Below, piece by piece: positions 8,552-17,938 of a stretch of 64,000 nt of DNA. The stretch covers positions 58,532 to 122,531 of the forward strand of contig NZ_FNPL01000012.1 of the NCBI RefSeq assembly GCF_900107305.1. The letters are read 5' to 3'. This DNA is from Thermoactinomyces sp. DSM 45892. Its GTDB lineage: Bacteria > Bacillota > Bacilli > Thermoactinomycetales > Thermoactinomycetaceae. Below the pieces are notes generated by a model. It did not search any database and had not been told where the DNA came from. It saw only the letters and a program-made list of their open reading frames with translations. How positions within the stretch are numbered: the stretch's first letter is position 1; every line of letters begins with the position of its first letter. A program made the translations under genes and the position numbers.

Positions 8552-8877
8552 CTACTTTCCCCCTTTAATAATCGATCGACACTACTCGCAATCTCGCTCC
8601 ATCTTTCTTGGAACTCACCTAATCTCTCTTGTCCTTTTCCTGTTAAGGAATAATATTTTCGCTTTGGTCCTCCTGAAGGAAGTACCTTTTCACTAGTTGT
8701 CACTAAATCTTCCTTCCTCATTCTAATTAACAACGGATAGATACTTCCCTCACTGACCATTGTAAATCCATACGTATACAGTTTCTCTATCATCTCGTAT
8801 CCGTATGTTTCTTCTCTAGCAATTATTGCTAGCAAACAACCTTCTAGAATCCCTTTTAATACCTGACTAGTGGACAA
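8548..8877 (-). CDS. PadR-family transcriptional regulator
   Basis: 109 residues from TTG behind GGAGGAGGT. The PadR winged-helix signature is plain: LKGILEGCLLAIIAREETYGYEMIEKL, then SEGSIYPLLIRMRKEDLV, then GPKRKYYSLTGKGQERL. PadR proteins repress membrane or efflux genes and usually autoregulate. The upstream region at 8925-8935 contains the palindrome TATTGCAATA, a possible operator. First gene of a two-gene operon with the HAAS protein. Confidence 0.9.
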   Translation of the reverse strand: MSTSQVLKGILEGCLLAIIAREETYGYEMIEKLYTYGFTMVSEGSIYPLLIRMRKEDLVTTSEKVLPSGGPKRKYYSLTGKGQERLGEFQERWSEIASSVDRLLKGESS

Positions 8878-9002
8878 CGAATTACCTCCTCCACAAGTTT
8901 GTTAAACAAAAAACACCACTATATTGCAATACAAGGTAATTATATTCTACCATATATATTCATTATTTGCATGTTTGTGTTTTGAATTGGCTTCTGATTT
9001 AT

Positions 9003-9563
9003 TTATAGAATTACATTCATATACGCTTCGTCTAGTACCTCTTGTGTGATACCCACATACCTCAAGGTATCTTTTTCTGATGAATGATTTAATAACTGCA
9101 TAATAATCGCTAATGGTGTACCATTCTTGAGTTGCGTATATCCGAAGCTCTTTCTCATACTATGACTTCCAAAGTTTCCTTCAATTCCAATTTGCTTTGC
9201 CACTTTTTTGATAGTACGAGAAGCATACCGTGTACAGAGATGTCCGCCTTTTTGAGAAGGGAAGAGATAGTCTTCTGGATCTGCATTTTTGAAGTGTTTG
9301 AGTTCATGTATGATGCTTTTGTTTAAGGGGAATTCTTTAATTTTATCTGTTTTTTCTTCTCGAAGACTGACTCTCTTCTTAGGCTGCCCGTTTTTCATAA
9401 CATCTTTGACTTTTAATCCTACTATATCTGAAATTCGCAGAGCCGAATTCAATCCAAACACGAATAGCAAACGGAACTTGGGATCAACCTTCTCAAGTTC
9501 TTTTTTCATTTTCTCAAGATCCTTTTTAGTCTTAAATGCTTCAACACGAGCCATGTAATCCAC
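9003..9563 (-). CDS. tyrosine-type integrase (short form)
   Basis: 186 residues, catalytic domain only with a minimal N-terminal helix pair and no arm-binding domain. Catalytic residues are visible: Arg in ALRISDIVGL, His-x-x-Arg in HSMRKSFGY, and LLNHSSEKDTLRYVGI with the nucleophilic Tyr. The better start may be ATG at 9554, eight bases behind TAGGAG. It would catalyse integration and excision of the prophage at dprA. It faces away from the packaging operon. Short integrases of this type are known in Firmicutes phages, so absence of the N-terminal domain need not be truncation. Confidence 0.9.
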   Translation of the reverse strand: MDYMARVEAFKTKKDLEKMKKELEKVDPKFRLLFVFGLNSALRISDIVGLKVKDVMKNGQPKKRVSLREEKTDKIKEFPLNKSIIHELKHFKNADPEDYLFPSQKGGHLCTRYASRTIKKVAKQIGIEGNFGSHSMRKSFGYTQLKNGTPLAIIMQLLNHSSEKDTLRYVGITQEVLDEAYMNVIL

Positions 9564-9642
9564 TCCTACTGCGATTTGTTGTGTATATAGTATCGAGTGT
9601 GAATTCCAGCGTCAACCATAACTCTCGGAAAGGAGGACGAAA

Positions 9643-10077
9643 ATGAATAGAAAACAACTAGAAGCAAAACTCACCGCCCAACAACGGAGAGCAGCCATTC
9701 TTCTCGTTGAAAACGAACTTGAAACGGAAAACAAGAAGACCTATGAAGAGATAGCCGAAGAAGTCGGTATAACCCGAATGGGTCTCTACAAGTGGAGAAC
9801 ACAAAATCGAGCCTTTATCGAATATAAGAACCTCTTAGCAGATGATATACTTTCATCGATGCGCCCCCTTGTATACAAGCAATTATTACGAACTATCATG
9901 GGTTCACAGCCGTCCATTAAAGGTATCGATATCTTTATGAGAAGGTTTGCTCTTCTGACAGATAAGCAAGTGACAGAAGATCATGGAAGTAGCGAAAAAC
10001 GTAGTAATGAAGCGATTCAGAAGGAATTAGAAGAACTCGATTCGATGTTAGAAGAAAAGAAGACTGAACCTAAGTAG
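9643..10077 (+). CDS. terminase small subunit (HTH, phBC6A51-like)
   Basis: 144 residues starting behind AAAGGAGGACG. It has an N-terminal helix-turn-helix (YEEIAEEVGITRMGLYKWRTQNRAFIEY) and an acidic charged C-terminus (ELEELDSMLEEKK). TerS recognises the packaging site and recruits TerL. It is immediately followed by the large terminase, the normal late-module start. Family label comes from the HTH architecture and context. Confidence 0.85.
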   Translation: MNRKQLEAKLTAQQRRAAILLVENELETENKKTYEEIAEEVGITRMGLYKWRTQNRAFIEYKNLLADDILSSMRPLVYKQLLRTIMGSQPSIKGIDIFMRRFALLTDKQVTEDHGSSEKRSNEAIQKELEELDSMLEEKKTEPK

Positions 10078-10092
10078 AGAGGGGGGATTTGA

Positions 10093-11850
10093 GTGGCATA
10101 TATAAATGGTGAGTGGCTAAATAGACAAGAGCGAGACGAGCGAATTCAACTCGTTACGGATCGACTTAGAAAGCTACGTGACATCTACCAAAATGGACAA
10201 GCTACCGATCATCATATCGACATGATGTTGGATGACAAACAGGAGCTTGAAAGGCTTACACGGATTCACCGAGCCGAGTACGACACAGCTTACTTTGCTT
10301 ACGAATATCTATCAGACCAGGACAACCCACTTAACGAAGATAACATCATTCGAAACGGTGATGATGGAACCCCCCACCAGCCTTTAACAGACCTCGCCCC
10401 AATCCACAGGGAATTCTTTGATCTATGTGATTATGTGGACCATACTGATCCCTCTGCTCGCCTAGCTATTGCTGCCCCCCGAGGACACTCAAAATCAGGT
10501 ATGTTCTCTAACTGCTTCCCTCTACATCAGATTGTTTATAGAAAGCGCCCCTACATTCTCATTATTTCCGAGACTGATTCTCTATCAAAGAAGCTCATAT
10601 CATGGTCAAATAAGCAATTAAAGTTCAATGAAAAACTTCGCCAAGATTTTGGAGAGTTACTAAATATAGCAAGCACGAAGAATGAAAAAGACAACGAAGA
10701 AGCTTTTATCACTTCCACTAATTGTCTTGTAGAAGCATCTTCCGCAGGAAAACAACTTCGCGGTAAACGTCATGGTGCGCACCGTCCATCATTGGTACTA
10801 ATCGACGATCCTTCTTCGATCAATAACGAAGGTACGAAAGAAGCCCGTGAGAAGTTGATTGAATGGTTTAACTCTGTTGTTATGCCGATTGGCTCGAAGT
10901 CTACGGCTTTTGTCTTGGTTGGAACGATGGTTACTTCTACAGGGCTACTATCTCATACATTGAAGCGAAAGGATTTTCGAAAGTCTTTCCACGATGCAAT
11001 TCAAAAGGAGCCTGATTTTCCTGAACTATGGGACGAATACCTTCAAGTGTATCAACGATCGGAAGAAATGGACGAAGTGGATGATTTCTATGATGAAAAC
11101 CGTGTCCGGTTAGAATCTGGAGTCGAGACAGCTTGGGGATGGCGGTGGAACTACAGGGATTTGATGCACGCTAAGGCGAATATGGGAACTCGCTCGTTCA
11201 ACTCAGAGTACCGAAATCGTGCTTTTAGTGAAGACGAACAGTTTTTCAAACCGGATCAGTTCGCCTATTACCGATACAAAACGAATGAGTTTGGTGAACG
11301 AACGGTGATGTTTGAAGGGAAGGAATACCGACTTGGTGATATGACGATCTCTGGAGCGTGGGATATTGCGATGGGGAAGACATCAAGAGGCTGTTACAAT
11401 GCCTTTTTGACAGTGGGGCGACATGAGTCTTCGGGATACATATTTGTTTTAGATGAGTATAGTTCGAAGGAGCAACCGCACTCATTCATGGAAACGATTC
11501 TCCAAAAGATAAGGCAATTCAATCACCATATTGTTTCGGTTGAAACAATTAATGCACAACATGAGTTCTATCGTCAACTGATGGAAAGGGCGAGAATAGA
11601 AGGTCTCTATTCAACTCGTATTCAGGACGTGAAATCGCACAAGTCTTCAAAGGAACAACGGATTGAGTCACTTGAGCCGTATTGCTCGAATCGAACCCTC
11701 GTATTTAATGACAATCACCGTACCCTACTTGAGCAAATGGAAATGTATCCTCAAGGGGACTATGTGGACTCCATTGATGCCCTGCAATTGTCTGTCGAGA
11801 ATGTTGCACGAGAGAGAAAAAAGGTTGTCTTAAAGCCGTACTGGTTGTGA
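10093..11850 (+). CDS. terL: terminase large subunit
   Basis: 585 residues starting at GTG behind GAGGGGGG. The ATPase domain has Walker A APRGHSKSG (about residue 133) and Walker B LVLIDDPSS. The C-terminal RNase H-like nuclease domain begins around ISGAWDIAMGK, has VSVETINAQ, and ends with an acidic Asp in YVDSIDALQLSVENV. It is the DNA-packaging motor and headful or cos nuclease, partnering TerS and the portal. It lies 15 bases after terS in the same operon. Confidence 0.95.
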   Translation: MAYINGEWLNRQERDERIQLVTDRLRKLRDIYQNGQATDHHIDMMLDDKQELERLTRIHRAEYDTAYFAYEYLSDQDNPLNEDNIIRNGDDGTPHQPLTDLAPIHREFFDLCDYVDHTDPSARLAIAAPRGHSKSGMFSNCFPLHQIVYRKRPYILIISETDSLSKKLISWSNKQLKFNEKLRQDFGELLNIASTKNEKDNEEAFITSTNCLVEASSAGKQLRGKRHGAHRPSLVLIDDPSSINNEGTKEAREKLIEWFNSVVMPIGSKSTAFVLVGTMVTSTGLLSHTLKRKDFRKSFHDAIQKEPDFPELWDEYLQVYQRSEEMDEVDDFYDENRVRLESGVETAWGWRWNYRDLMHAKANMGTRSFNSEYRNRAFSEDEQFFKPDQFAYYRYKTNEFGERTVMFEGKEYRLGDMTISGAWDIAMGKTSRGCYNAFLTVGRHESSGYIFVLDEYSSKEQPHSFMETILQKIRQFNHHIVSVETINAQHEFYRQLMERARIEGLYSTRIQDVKSHKSSKEQRIESLEPYCSNRTLVFNDNHRTLLEQMEMYPQGDYVDSIDALQLSVENVARERKKVVLKPYWL

Positions 11851-11909
11851 GTACAAAAAAACGGCTAGTAGTCATCTATAGTATTGAGAAGGGAATTTGA
11901 AAGTACATA

Positions 11910-11923
11910 CCTCAAATTTGAGG
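11910..11923. repeat. palindrome CCTCAAATTTGAGG (copy 1)
   Basis: Perfect 14-bp palindrome between terL and the portal gene. An identical palindrome lies at 19303-19316. Could be a protein-binding site or mRNA hairpin. Confidence 0.5.
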
Positions 11924-11943
11924 AACGAAGGAGGGAATAAAAC

Positions 11944-13539
11944 ATACCACTATTTGACGAACCGAATTACGAATTTGACCATACATCCGCTTCAGGTCGC
12001 CTTTTCGAAGTCGGGAAGATGTTCCCTCCGGAAGACCACCTCGAACGGCTTGCCAAATACAAGAGGATGCGAAAGCTGTTCGAAGGAAAGCACTGGGAAG
12101 TTTTAGATCGAGCTTCTTCTATATATCAGAACCACTTGAAAAAGCAACAATTAAACACGTTGTATATGGCCTGTAACATGCTCGGTATTCTAACTTCGAA
12201 ACCTAGCGACCTCATGTTTGGTAATCCACCGATCTACGAAGTTAGTAAGGATTCCAATTCTAATGAGCAAGGGATATTGAATTCAATTGTAGAACGAAAC
12301 AGACTAAACTTACTTGGTCGAGAGATTACGGCTGGTTCTGGATATCGTGGTGATTCTTTTATCAAGGCTTATTTTGACTATAGAGATGATGTTTCCGAAC
12401 TTCCCTACGTTCCTAGTTCGATCAAAATGGAGCCTATAATCTCAGCCCAAGACCCAAGTACAGTCTTTCCAGAATTGGCAAGAGGAAGCCGAAAACGATT
12501 CAAAGCCGTAAATATCGCCTACATCGAATGGATTTCGAAGGGCAAAACGGAGATCCCGATCCTAAATGTGGAACGACATATACCCGGGTTCATTGAGTAT
12601 AGTCGGTTCAGGTTATCTTCCAACGGTCCAGAAGGGTACTCGACTCAATACGGTATTGGTATCACTACATATACGATTGAAGAGGAGATCCCAACGGGTA
12701 GAGAAGAAGACCTTGTTGAGACAGGCATTCCACATATTCTTATATACCATGTCCCACATCAAACTACTGATGAAAACTGGGAAGGTCGTGGAACCGTTGA
12801 GATGATTGAAGATCTTGTTGCAGGAGTTAACGATAGACTTGTCCAGATTGACTACATCCTATATAAGCATTCCGATCCGAACATGTATGGCCCTGATCTA
12901 GCTGATTCAAAAGAAATGTCTTCTGGTGGCATCTATATACCTGTAAGGAAAGATGAGATACCTCCAGCCTACATGGTGTGGAATAGTCAGCTTGAAGGTG
13001 CTTTTCGAGAACTTGAATTACTTCTTTCAATGATCTATCAAGTAGCTGAGACACCTCAGTGGCTTTTTGGACAAACTGTAAGCCATACAGGGGGGACAGG
13101 GACAAGTCATACAGATCAATCTAGTATCAAAGCTAGATTCATGCCAATACTTTCGAAGGTGCAACGTATCCGAGATCATGTAGACTATGCCTTCCGATCT
13201 GCCTTACGAGATGCTTTGCAATTAGCTAATCGAGGTAATGCCGAGATAGACGGATTCCAGTCTACCGAAGTAGTACTACCAAAGATTCGCTGGAATGATG
13301 GACTTCCAAAAGATGAGAAAGAAATGGCCGAAGTTATGCAGATCCGTACAGGTGCGAAGGCTACTATTGATGTTCTTTCAGCTATCAAGCAATTGGATAA
13401 TGTAGATGACTCCACAGCAGAAGAAATAGTTTCAAGGATCAAAGACGAAGAAGAGGAAGCACTTACTGTCCAATCTTCTATTTTCAATCAAGAGACTTCT
13501 CATGTTACTGACAGCAAGGAGTCAGAAGTAAATGACTAA
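11944..13539 (+). CDS. portal protein (SPP1 gp6-like), apparent ATA start
   Basis: 531 residues if it starts at ATA 11944. It forms the dodecameric ring through which DNA enters the head. SPP1-type features include the early RMRKLFEGKHWEV, the NTLYMACNMLGILTSKPSDLMFG segment and FGQTVSHTGGTGTSHTDQSS late in the protein. The first ATG (12019) has no ribosome binding site, whereas the ATA lies eight bases behind GGAGGG and gives a natural N-terminus (M)PLFDEPNYEFD. A TAA stop lies two codons upstream, so no further extension is possible. Confidence 0.9.
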   Translation: MPLFDEPNYEFDHTSASGRLFEVGKMFPPEDHLERLAKYKRMRKLFEGKHWEVLDRASSIYQNHLKKQQLNTLYMACNMLGILTSKPSDLMFGNPPIYEVSKDSNSNEQGILNSIVERNRLNLLGREITAGSGYRGDSFIKAYFDYRDDVSELPYVPSSIKMEPIISAQDPSTVFPELARGSRKRFKAVNIAYIEWISKGKTEIPILNVERHIPGFIEYSRFRLSSNGPEGYSTQYGIGITTYTIEEEIPTGREEDLVETGIPHILIYHVPHQTTDENWEGRGTVEMIEDLVAGVNDRLVQIDYILYKHSDPNMYGPDLADSKEMSSGGIYIPVRKDEIPPAYMVWNSQLEGAFRELELLLSMIYQVAETPQWLFGQTVSHTGGTGTSHTDQSSIKARFMPILSKVQRIRDHVDYAFRSALRDALQLANRGNAEIDGFQSTEVVLPKIRWNDGLPKDEKEMAEVMQIRTGAKATIDVLSAIKQLDNVDDSTAEEIVSRIKDEEEEALTVQSSIFNQETSHVTDSKESEVND

Positions 13540-14467
13540 GTATCTGACGATTGAAGGTCGACAAGTTCCCGAACCTAACTTTGATCGTGATGTGGAACGT
13601 TTGATGGGCGTATATCGACGGGCTTATTGGAATGTAAAACTGGAATTGAATCGTGTCGACTTAATTGATTTTCAGAGATCCAGTTTGATTGCAACTATGA
13701 AAAAAATAGAAGAGATCTTAAACGAACTTGATAGGTTTGTTATCAATTGGGCTTCTACTACCATACCAGAAGTGGTGAAACAAGGCGTGGCATCTGTTTT
13801 AGTTGAGTTAGGAGTTACTAATTCGTATAAAGAATCATTACAAATGGCTACCTTTAACAGAATCAATAAGAGCATGGTCGACCTATTTGTCTCTGATACC
13901 TCTATGGACGTACTTGAAGTTTCAAAGAACGTTAGAAGACGGGTTAGGAACACCATACGAAAAGTTTCAGGCGAAGTCATGAGAAACAATATGGCACGAG
14001 GTGTCAACGGTCAGGATACACAGAGTCGGATGATCTTGCAGCGACTAAGAAAAGAGTTATCTGACTCGGTTAATACAGGAATCATAGATGCTGGTGGTCG
14101 ACGTTGGAAGCCCGTAGATTATGTCGATATGCTGACAAGGACTAAGTATTCCGAGATGTACCGGATCGCTAAAACAAACGAAGCCATAGGCAGAGAAGCC
14201 TACTATGGAATTATCGTTGGCGGATCTGCCAAAGATGCTTGCCGATTCCATGTTGGACGTATTATCAAGTTAACCCCTGAATCCCCCGGAGATTACCCCA
14301 CTTACGAAGATTTGAAAGCATCTAATCAAATCTTTCATCCCCGTTGTGTTCATCACTTTACCACCTTCTCGAAAATCGAACGACTACCCGAAGATGTACG
14401 ACAAACTGCGGAAGAGCAACATGAACGAGGGAACGTAGCCCTCGAATCGGGTAAACGTAATCCATAA
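13532..14467 (+). CDS. minor head / morphogenesis protein (Mu F / SPP1 gp7-like)
   Basis: 311 residues, overlapping the portal gene by eight bases and behind AAGGAGTC. The C-terminal part has the family pattern: MLTRTKYSEMYRIAKTNEAIGREAYYG, then DACRFHVGRIIKL, then FHPRCVHHFTTF with conserved Cys and His. These proteins bind the portal, are packaged in the procapsid and are needed for correct DNA delivery. The N-terminal 200 residues are helical and less conserved. Location between portal and scaffold is canonical. Confidence 0.85.
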   Translation: MTKYLTIEGRQVPEPNFDRDVERLMGVYRRAYWNVKLELNRVDLIDFQRSSLIATMKKIEEILNELDRFVINWASTTIPEVVKQGVASVLVELGVTNSYKESLQMATFNRINKSMVDLFVSDTSMDVLEVSKNVRRRVRNTIRKVSGEVMRNNMARGVNGQDTQSRMILQRLRKELSDSVNTGIIDAGGRRWKPVDYVDMLTRTKYSEMYRIAKTNEAIGREAYYGIIVGGSAKDACRFHVGRIIKLTPESPGDYPTYEDLKASNQIFHPRCVHHFTTFSKIERLPEDVRQTAEEQHERGNVALESGKRNP

Positions 14468-14508
14468 TAATACTCCTCGACTATTATTGAGGGGTGCTGA
14501 ATAACGAA

Positions 14509-14817
14509 TCAATTTGAGTAGATAACAAGCCACTGGTAGAGGTTATAACAGGTGATTATGGTACAACCAATGGCTATGGCTAAACATATGTTTGTGGAGC
14601 GCATATTTTTCGCAACGGGATCTTTTCGGGCATTCAGATAAATATCTAACGAAACGAGACCGTAAGAAGCAACAAGCACTAATAAGACAACCCAGACCCA
14701 ATCTGGTCGATCATACGGTGGGTAATCTTTCAGCAATGTATTTCCAGTAATCATAATGGCGGGAACCAATAATACAGCCAATGAGATTTGTATTATTGTT
14801 CGGACGTTTAGATTCAT
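14509..14817 (-). CDS. small membrane moron protein (102 aa)
   Basis: Reverse-strand gene inside the forward late operon. Start ATG 14817 is eight bases behind AAGGAGATAAC. The product MNLNVRTIIQISLAVLLVPA... has three hydrophobic helices and no recognisable family. A TATAAT box lies upstream on the minus strand (around 14869), so it probably has its own promoter and is expressed from the lysogen. An opposite-strand insertion with its own signals in a structural operon is typical of a moron. Confidence 0.6.
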   Translation of the reverse strand: MNLNVRTIIQISLAVLLVPAIMITGNTLLKDYPPYDRPDWVWVVLLVLVASYGLVSLDIYLNARKDPVAKNMRSTNICLAIAIGCTIITCYNLYQWLVIYSN

Positions 14818-14974
14818 AGTTATCTCCTTGTTCATGATAAAAATATTCAAATTAAATATAAGTAATTATAATCACTAGACTCTTAAAAATCATAGTGATT
14901 TTTTATGCCTACTTATGGGCTTCCAATACATGAGGAACATAACGTCCACCGACGGTAAAAGGAGAATGTATCAT

Positions 14975-15616
14975 ATGGAACCAAACGAAGTGCAAGAAAT
15001 TGTAGATTTACAAGCGGAGAAGAAAGTTAAAACTCTGACGGAGGATGAAGTGAATGAGATCGTTCGAAGTCGAGTGAACAAAGTGAAAGAAAAGTACTCT
15101 GACTACAATCAATTAAAGTCTCGACTTGAAAAACTAATGGATGAGAGAAAACAACGTGAAGAGTCCGAGATGACCGAACTAGATCGGTTGAAAAAAAGTC
15201 TAGGTGAAAAAGATGAGACGGTTGGTTTTTTGCAAAAAGAGATTGATTTGATCCGTGAAAAAGCACAACAACAAAAGATTCAAATGATTTTTCAAGAGAA
15301 AGCTCGTAGTGCAGGAGTCGAGTTTGTCGAGGATGCCTATCGTTTAGCAGATCTTTCTTCTTTACAGATAGTAGAAGGTGAAGAGATCCGAGGGATTGAC
15401 GAAGTTGTTAGTAAGTTAGTCGAAGAAAGACCATTCCTTTTGGCTTCAAAGCCGAAACAAAAACCGATCGGAGGACCATCAAATCATGAGTTAGACAAAT
15501 ACGACAAGAAAACGAATGAAGATCTTTTGAAGGCAGCATTTGAAAAAGCAAGAACGTCAGGTCGCCTAGAGGATCGAGTTGCCTATGCAACCTTAAAACG
15601 AGAGCTAGGTAAGTGA
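14975..15616 (+). CDS. capsid scaffolding protein
   Basis: 213 residues from ATG 14975, nine bases behind AAAGGAGA. It is almost entirely charged coiled coil (VKEKYSDYNQLKSRLEKL, ESEMTELDRLKKSLGEKDE) with a basic tail, and it lies directly upstream of the capsid gene. Scaffolds of this DUF4355-like class direct procapsid assembly and then leave. The call rests on composition, length and position. Confidence 0.8.
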   Translation: MEPNEVQEIVDLQAEKKVKTLTEDEVNEIVRSRVNKVKEKYSDYNQLKSRLEKLMDERKQREESEMTELDRLKKSLGEKDETVGFLQKEIDLIREKAQQQKIQMIFQEKARSAGVEFVEDAYRLADLSSLQIVEGEEIRGIDEVVSKLVEERPFLLASKPKQKPIGGPSNHELDKYDKKTNEDLLKAAFEKARTSGRLEDRVAYATLKRELGK

Positions 15617-15621
15617 ATTTA

Positions 15622-15643
15622 GAGACCCATAGGGGTCTTTTTT
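15622..15643 (+). terminator. partial terminator between scaffold and capsid
   Basis: AGACCC / GGGTCT stem with four-base loop and six T residues. It may reduce read-through or stabilise capsid mRNA. Confidence 0.7.
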
Positions 15644-15676
15644 GTTGAGTAAAATTCGAAGGGAATGAAGGTATTA

Positions 15677-16786
15677 ATGTCATTTGGTAAAGTTTTTTCT
15701 ACCGATCTGATCGGTAAAAGAGAATCAGTAGTTGATGAGCTTCTATTACTGAACCCACACCAGACACCGATGCTAAATTTAGTGGGATTTGGTAAGCCGA
15801 TTGGTAATGTTGAACATAACTGGTTTGAAGATGAACTCTTTGGGGACGAATCAACAGTAACTAGTGCTAAAACAGCGGAAGATACATCAATTACTGTTGC
15901 AGATGTAGAACCATTCCGCACTGGTCACGTAGTTAAAGTTGGTCAAGAATTGATGCTTGTGACAGCCGTAGATGTAGCGAATAAGGCTATTACGGTCGTT
16001 CGTAGTTATGCAGGGACAACGGGCATTGCCATAACGGACGGATCAAAAATTGAAGTCATGTTCGTAGAAGGTGACGAGGGTCGCGATGCACGTCAAGCCC
16101 GTTACAAGCCTAGAAAACGTGTGTCAAACATCACACAAATCTTTGATGACACTGTAGAAATCACAGGTACAACACTAGCTATTAATCAATACGGAATCGA
16201 CAATCTATATGAGTCCGAGAAGCAGAAGAAATTGCTAGAGTTGGCTCTGCATCTAGAAAAAGCGATTATCAATGGATTGAAGTATGAGAATGGAACGAAA
16301 CGTCTTATGAGGGGTATTCGATCTTTTGTTGAAACCAATATTGTTGATGGTTCAGCAGTAGGGACGGGTACTATTACCTATGATTCTGTGTTAACCGAGT
16401 CGTTCCGAAAGATCTACGAATCTGGTGGTATGGAATCTGGCGGTCGATATGTAATCATGGTCGGTGCTAGACAGAAAACAGGTCTCTCTAACTTTGACCG
16501 AGATAAGATTCGTCTTACTCGTCAAGAGAACACTCGTGGTCAAGTAGTCGATCATTGGATTTCTGATTTCGGTGCTGCTGAAATTGTATTGAATAACAAC
16601 CTTGCACCGGATGAGCTTATGGTACTCGATGCCAACCGGATCGCAATCAGACCACTACAGGGTCGTGAGTTTGCACACGAGCTTCTTGGGAAAGTTGGAG
16701 ACCGCTTGGCTGGTATGTTAGTTGGTGAGTATACCCTTGAGTTCTTCCAGGAAAAAGCTCATTCACGTATCGTAGGATTGAAGTAG
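15677..16786 (+). CDS. major capsid protein (DUF5309-like)
   Basis: 369 residues from ATG 15677 behind GAAGG (an earlier ATG at 15665 sits too close to its own ribosome binding site). The HK97-fold capsid of SPP1/SU10 type is suggested by TPMLNLVGFGKPIGNVEHNWFED at the N-terminus and by GRYVIMVGARQKTGLSNFDRDKIR and IVLNNNLAPDELMVLDANR toward the C-terminus. It is the main shell protein. It lies after the scaffold and before head-tail connectors, and is flanked by hairpins on both sides that may adjust its expression. Confidence 0.85.
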   Translation: MSFGKVFSTDLIGKRESVVDELLLLNPHQTPMLNLVGFGKPIGNVEHNWFEDELFGDESTVTSAKTAEDTSITVADVEPFRTGHVVKVGQELMLVTAVDVANKAITVVRSYAGTTGIAITDGSKIEVMFVEGDEGRDARQARYKPRKRVSNITQIFDDTVEITGTTLAINQYGIDNLYESEKQKKLLELALHLEKAIINGLKYENGTKRLMRGIRSFVETNIVDGSAVGTGTITYDSVLTESFRKIYESGGMESGGRYVIMVGARQKTGLSNFDRDKIRLTRQENTRGQVVDHWISDFGAAEIVLNNNLAPDELMVLDANRIAIRPLQGREFAHELLGKVGDRLAGMLVGEYTLEFFQEKAHSRIVGLK

Positions 16787-16790
16787 TTAA

Positions 16791-16822
16791 GTGGGGTAAC
16801 TTTTGGTTACCTCATCTTTTTA
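16791..16822 (+). terminator. terminator-like hairpin after capsid gene
   Basis: GTGGGGTAAC / GGTTACCTCAT stem with TTTT loop and a downstream T-run. Confidence 0.65.
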
Positions 16823-16840
16823 TTTAGAAAGGAGAGTTTT

Positions 16841-17044
16841 ATGGCGGAGTTTGAAAGTGTCTACCCTGAATTAACCTTCTTTGTAGGGGATGAACCTAGG
16901 TACTTTTCAAGAGGTAGGTATGTTACGAAGAATAAAGATGAGATTCAAGCACTATCTAGTTTGGCACATGTATCACGAGTGGATGGGGACATGGAGGAAG
17001 AAGCGCCAACTGTGCGAACAAAACGAAAAAGCTCCACCAAGTAG
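16841..17044 (+). CDS. small head-associated protein (67 aa)
   Basis: 67 residues behind GAAAGGAGAG. It has a beta-rich N-terminus (AEFESVYPELTFFVGDEPRYFSRG) and a basic tail. Small proteins at this position between capsid and head-tail connectors are usually decoration or head-completion factors. No family recognised, so function is inferred from position only. Confidence 0.6.
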   Translation: MAEFESVYPELTFFVGDEPRYFSRGRYVTKNKDEIQALSSLAHVSRVDGDMEEEAPTVRTKRKSSTK

Positions 17045-17058
17045 GACTATATAAATAT

Positions 17059-17096
17059 AAAAAACGAGCACTAGATTTCCTAGGTACTCGTTTTTT
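17059..17096. terminator. strong hairpin terminator
   Basis: AAAAAACGAG and CTCGTTTTTT form a stem with an inner AT-rich loop, usable in both directions. The next 120 bases (17098-17219) are AT-rich with no gene; a promoter restarting the tail operon may lie here but is not clear. Confidence 0.75.
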
Positions 17097-17219
17097 ATTC
17101 TAATAGAAACGTCCAATTCCTATTAGATGATTAACTTATTACAATAAATCATAAGGGTATTTTACTTTTATTGCAACATTTATTTATTTGAAATCTATTT
17201 AAAATGGGGTGAAGCTGTA

Positions 17220-17618
17220 GTGGCTACAATTCAAGAGGCGGATCAATATATCTCTTTGAACGTGATCGACAACACCGACTGGGTAGAAGCTGATGCCGAT
17301 AAAAAGCAACGAATTTTAAATGTTTCCCTCCGAACCCTTGCACGAAAATACCCAAAGTATAAGATTCCAGATCCAGCCATCTTCGAATTAGCTTCTACCT
17401 TCGCCACTGTGTTCAATGACACGAACAAGCTTCAAAACCAAGGAATTGCAGGATTTAGTATTACGGGGGTCGGAAGCTTTACTTATAAGGAGAACAATGT
17501 TCGAAATGCAGCAGGCTTGTCCTTGGAAGATTTCATTACGCAAGAAGTTCGAAGTCTAATCGGAGAAGCAAATGGAATCGAACTAGGCTCACGTAATGTA
17601 AAAGTGGTGGTCATGTAA
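17220..17618 (+). CDS. head-tail connector / adaptor (SPP1 gp15-like)
   Basis: 132 residues from GTG behind GGGGTGAA. Mostly helical, with the pattern IQEADQYISLNVIDN...KQRILNVSLRTLARKYP typical of phage head-tail adaptor proteins that dock below the portal. It overlaps the next gene by one base. Assigned from gene order and helical pattern. Confidence 0.7.
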   Translation: MATIQEADQYISLNVIDNTDWVEADADKKQRILNVSLRTLARKYPKYKIPDPAIFELASTFATVFNDTNKLQNQGIAGFSITGVGSFTYKENNVRNAAGLSLEDFITQEVRSLIGEANGIELGSRNVKVVVM

Positions 17619-17938
17619 TGGCAATCATTCCTTTGAGACAGACCGTTAAAGTCAGCCGATCAAGTGGAAAATTAGATGAGTGGGGCAATCCGATCCCTAT
17701 TGAACCATTTTCGATTAGGTGTCGTGCGGATGAAGGCTCATTTGTAGTTGAAGATATAGGTGGGAAAGTGGTTGTCAGTAGTTTGAAGGTTCTTCTTGAT
17801 AAATTAACAGACATCCGATATGACGATGAAATCGAATACACCAACGAGATAGGAATCACCATCAAACGGAAACCTCAAAGAGTAAACGTGAAAAGAGACT
17901 TCGGAGGGAAGCCCGTATTGACGGAGGTGTTTCTATGA
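17618..17938 (+). CDS. head closure protein (SPP1 gp16-like)
   Basis: 106 residues, beta-rich (VKVSRSSGKLDEWGNPIPIEPFSIRCRADEG), starting at the overlap with gp15-like. Stopper proteins at this position close the DNA channel and receive the tail. Translational coupling on both sides supports the order 15-16-17. Family inferred from context and composition. Confidence 0.7.
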   Translation: MAIIPLRQTVKVSRSSGKLDEWGNPIPIEPFSIRCRADEGSFVVEDIGGKVVVSSLKVLLDKLTDIRYDDEIEYTNEIGITIKRKPQRVNVKRDFGGKPVLTEVFL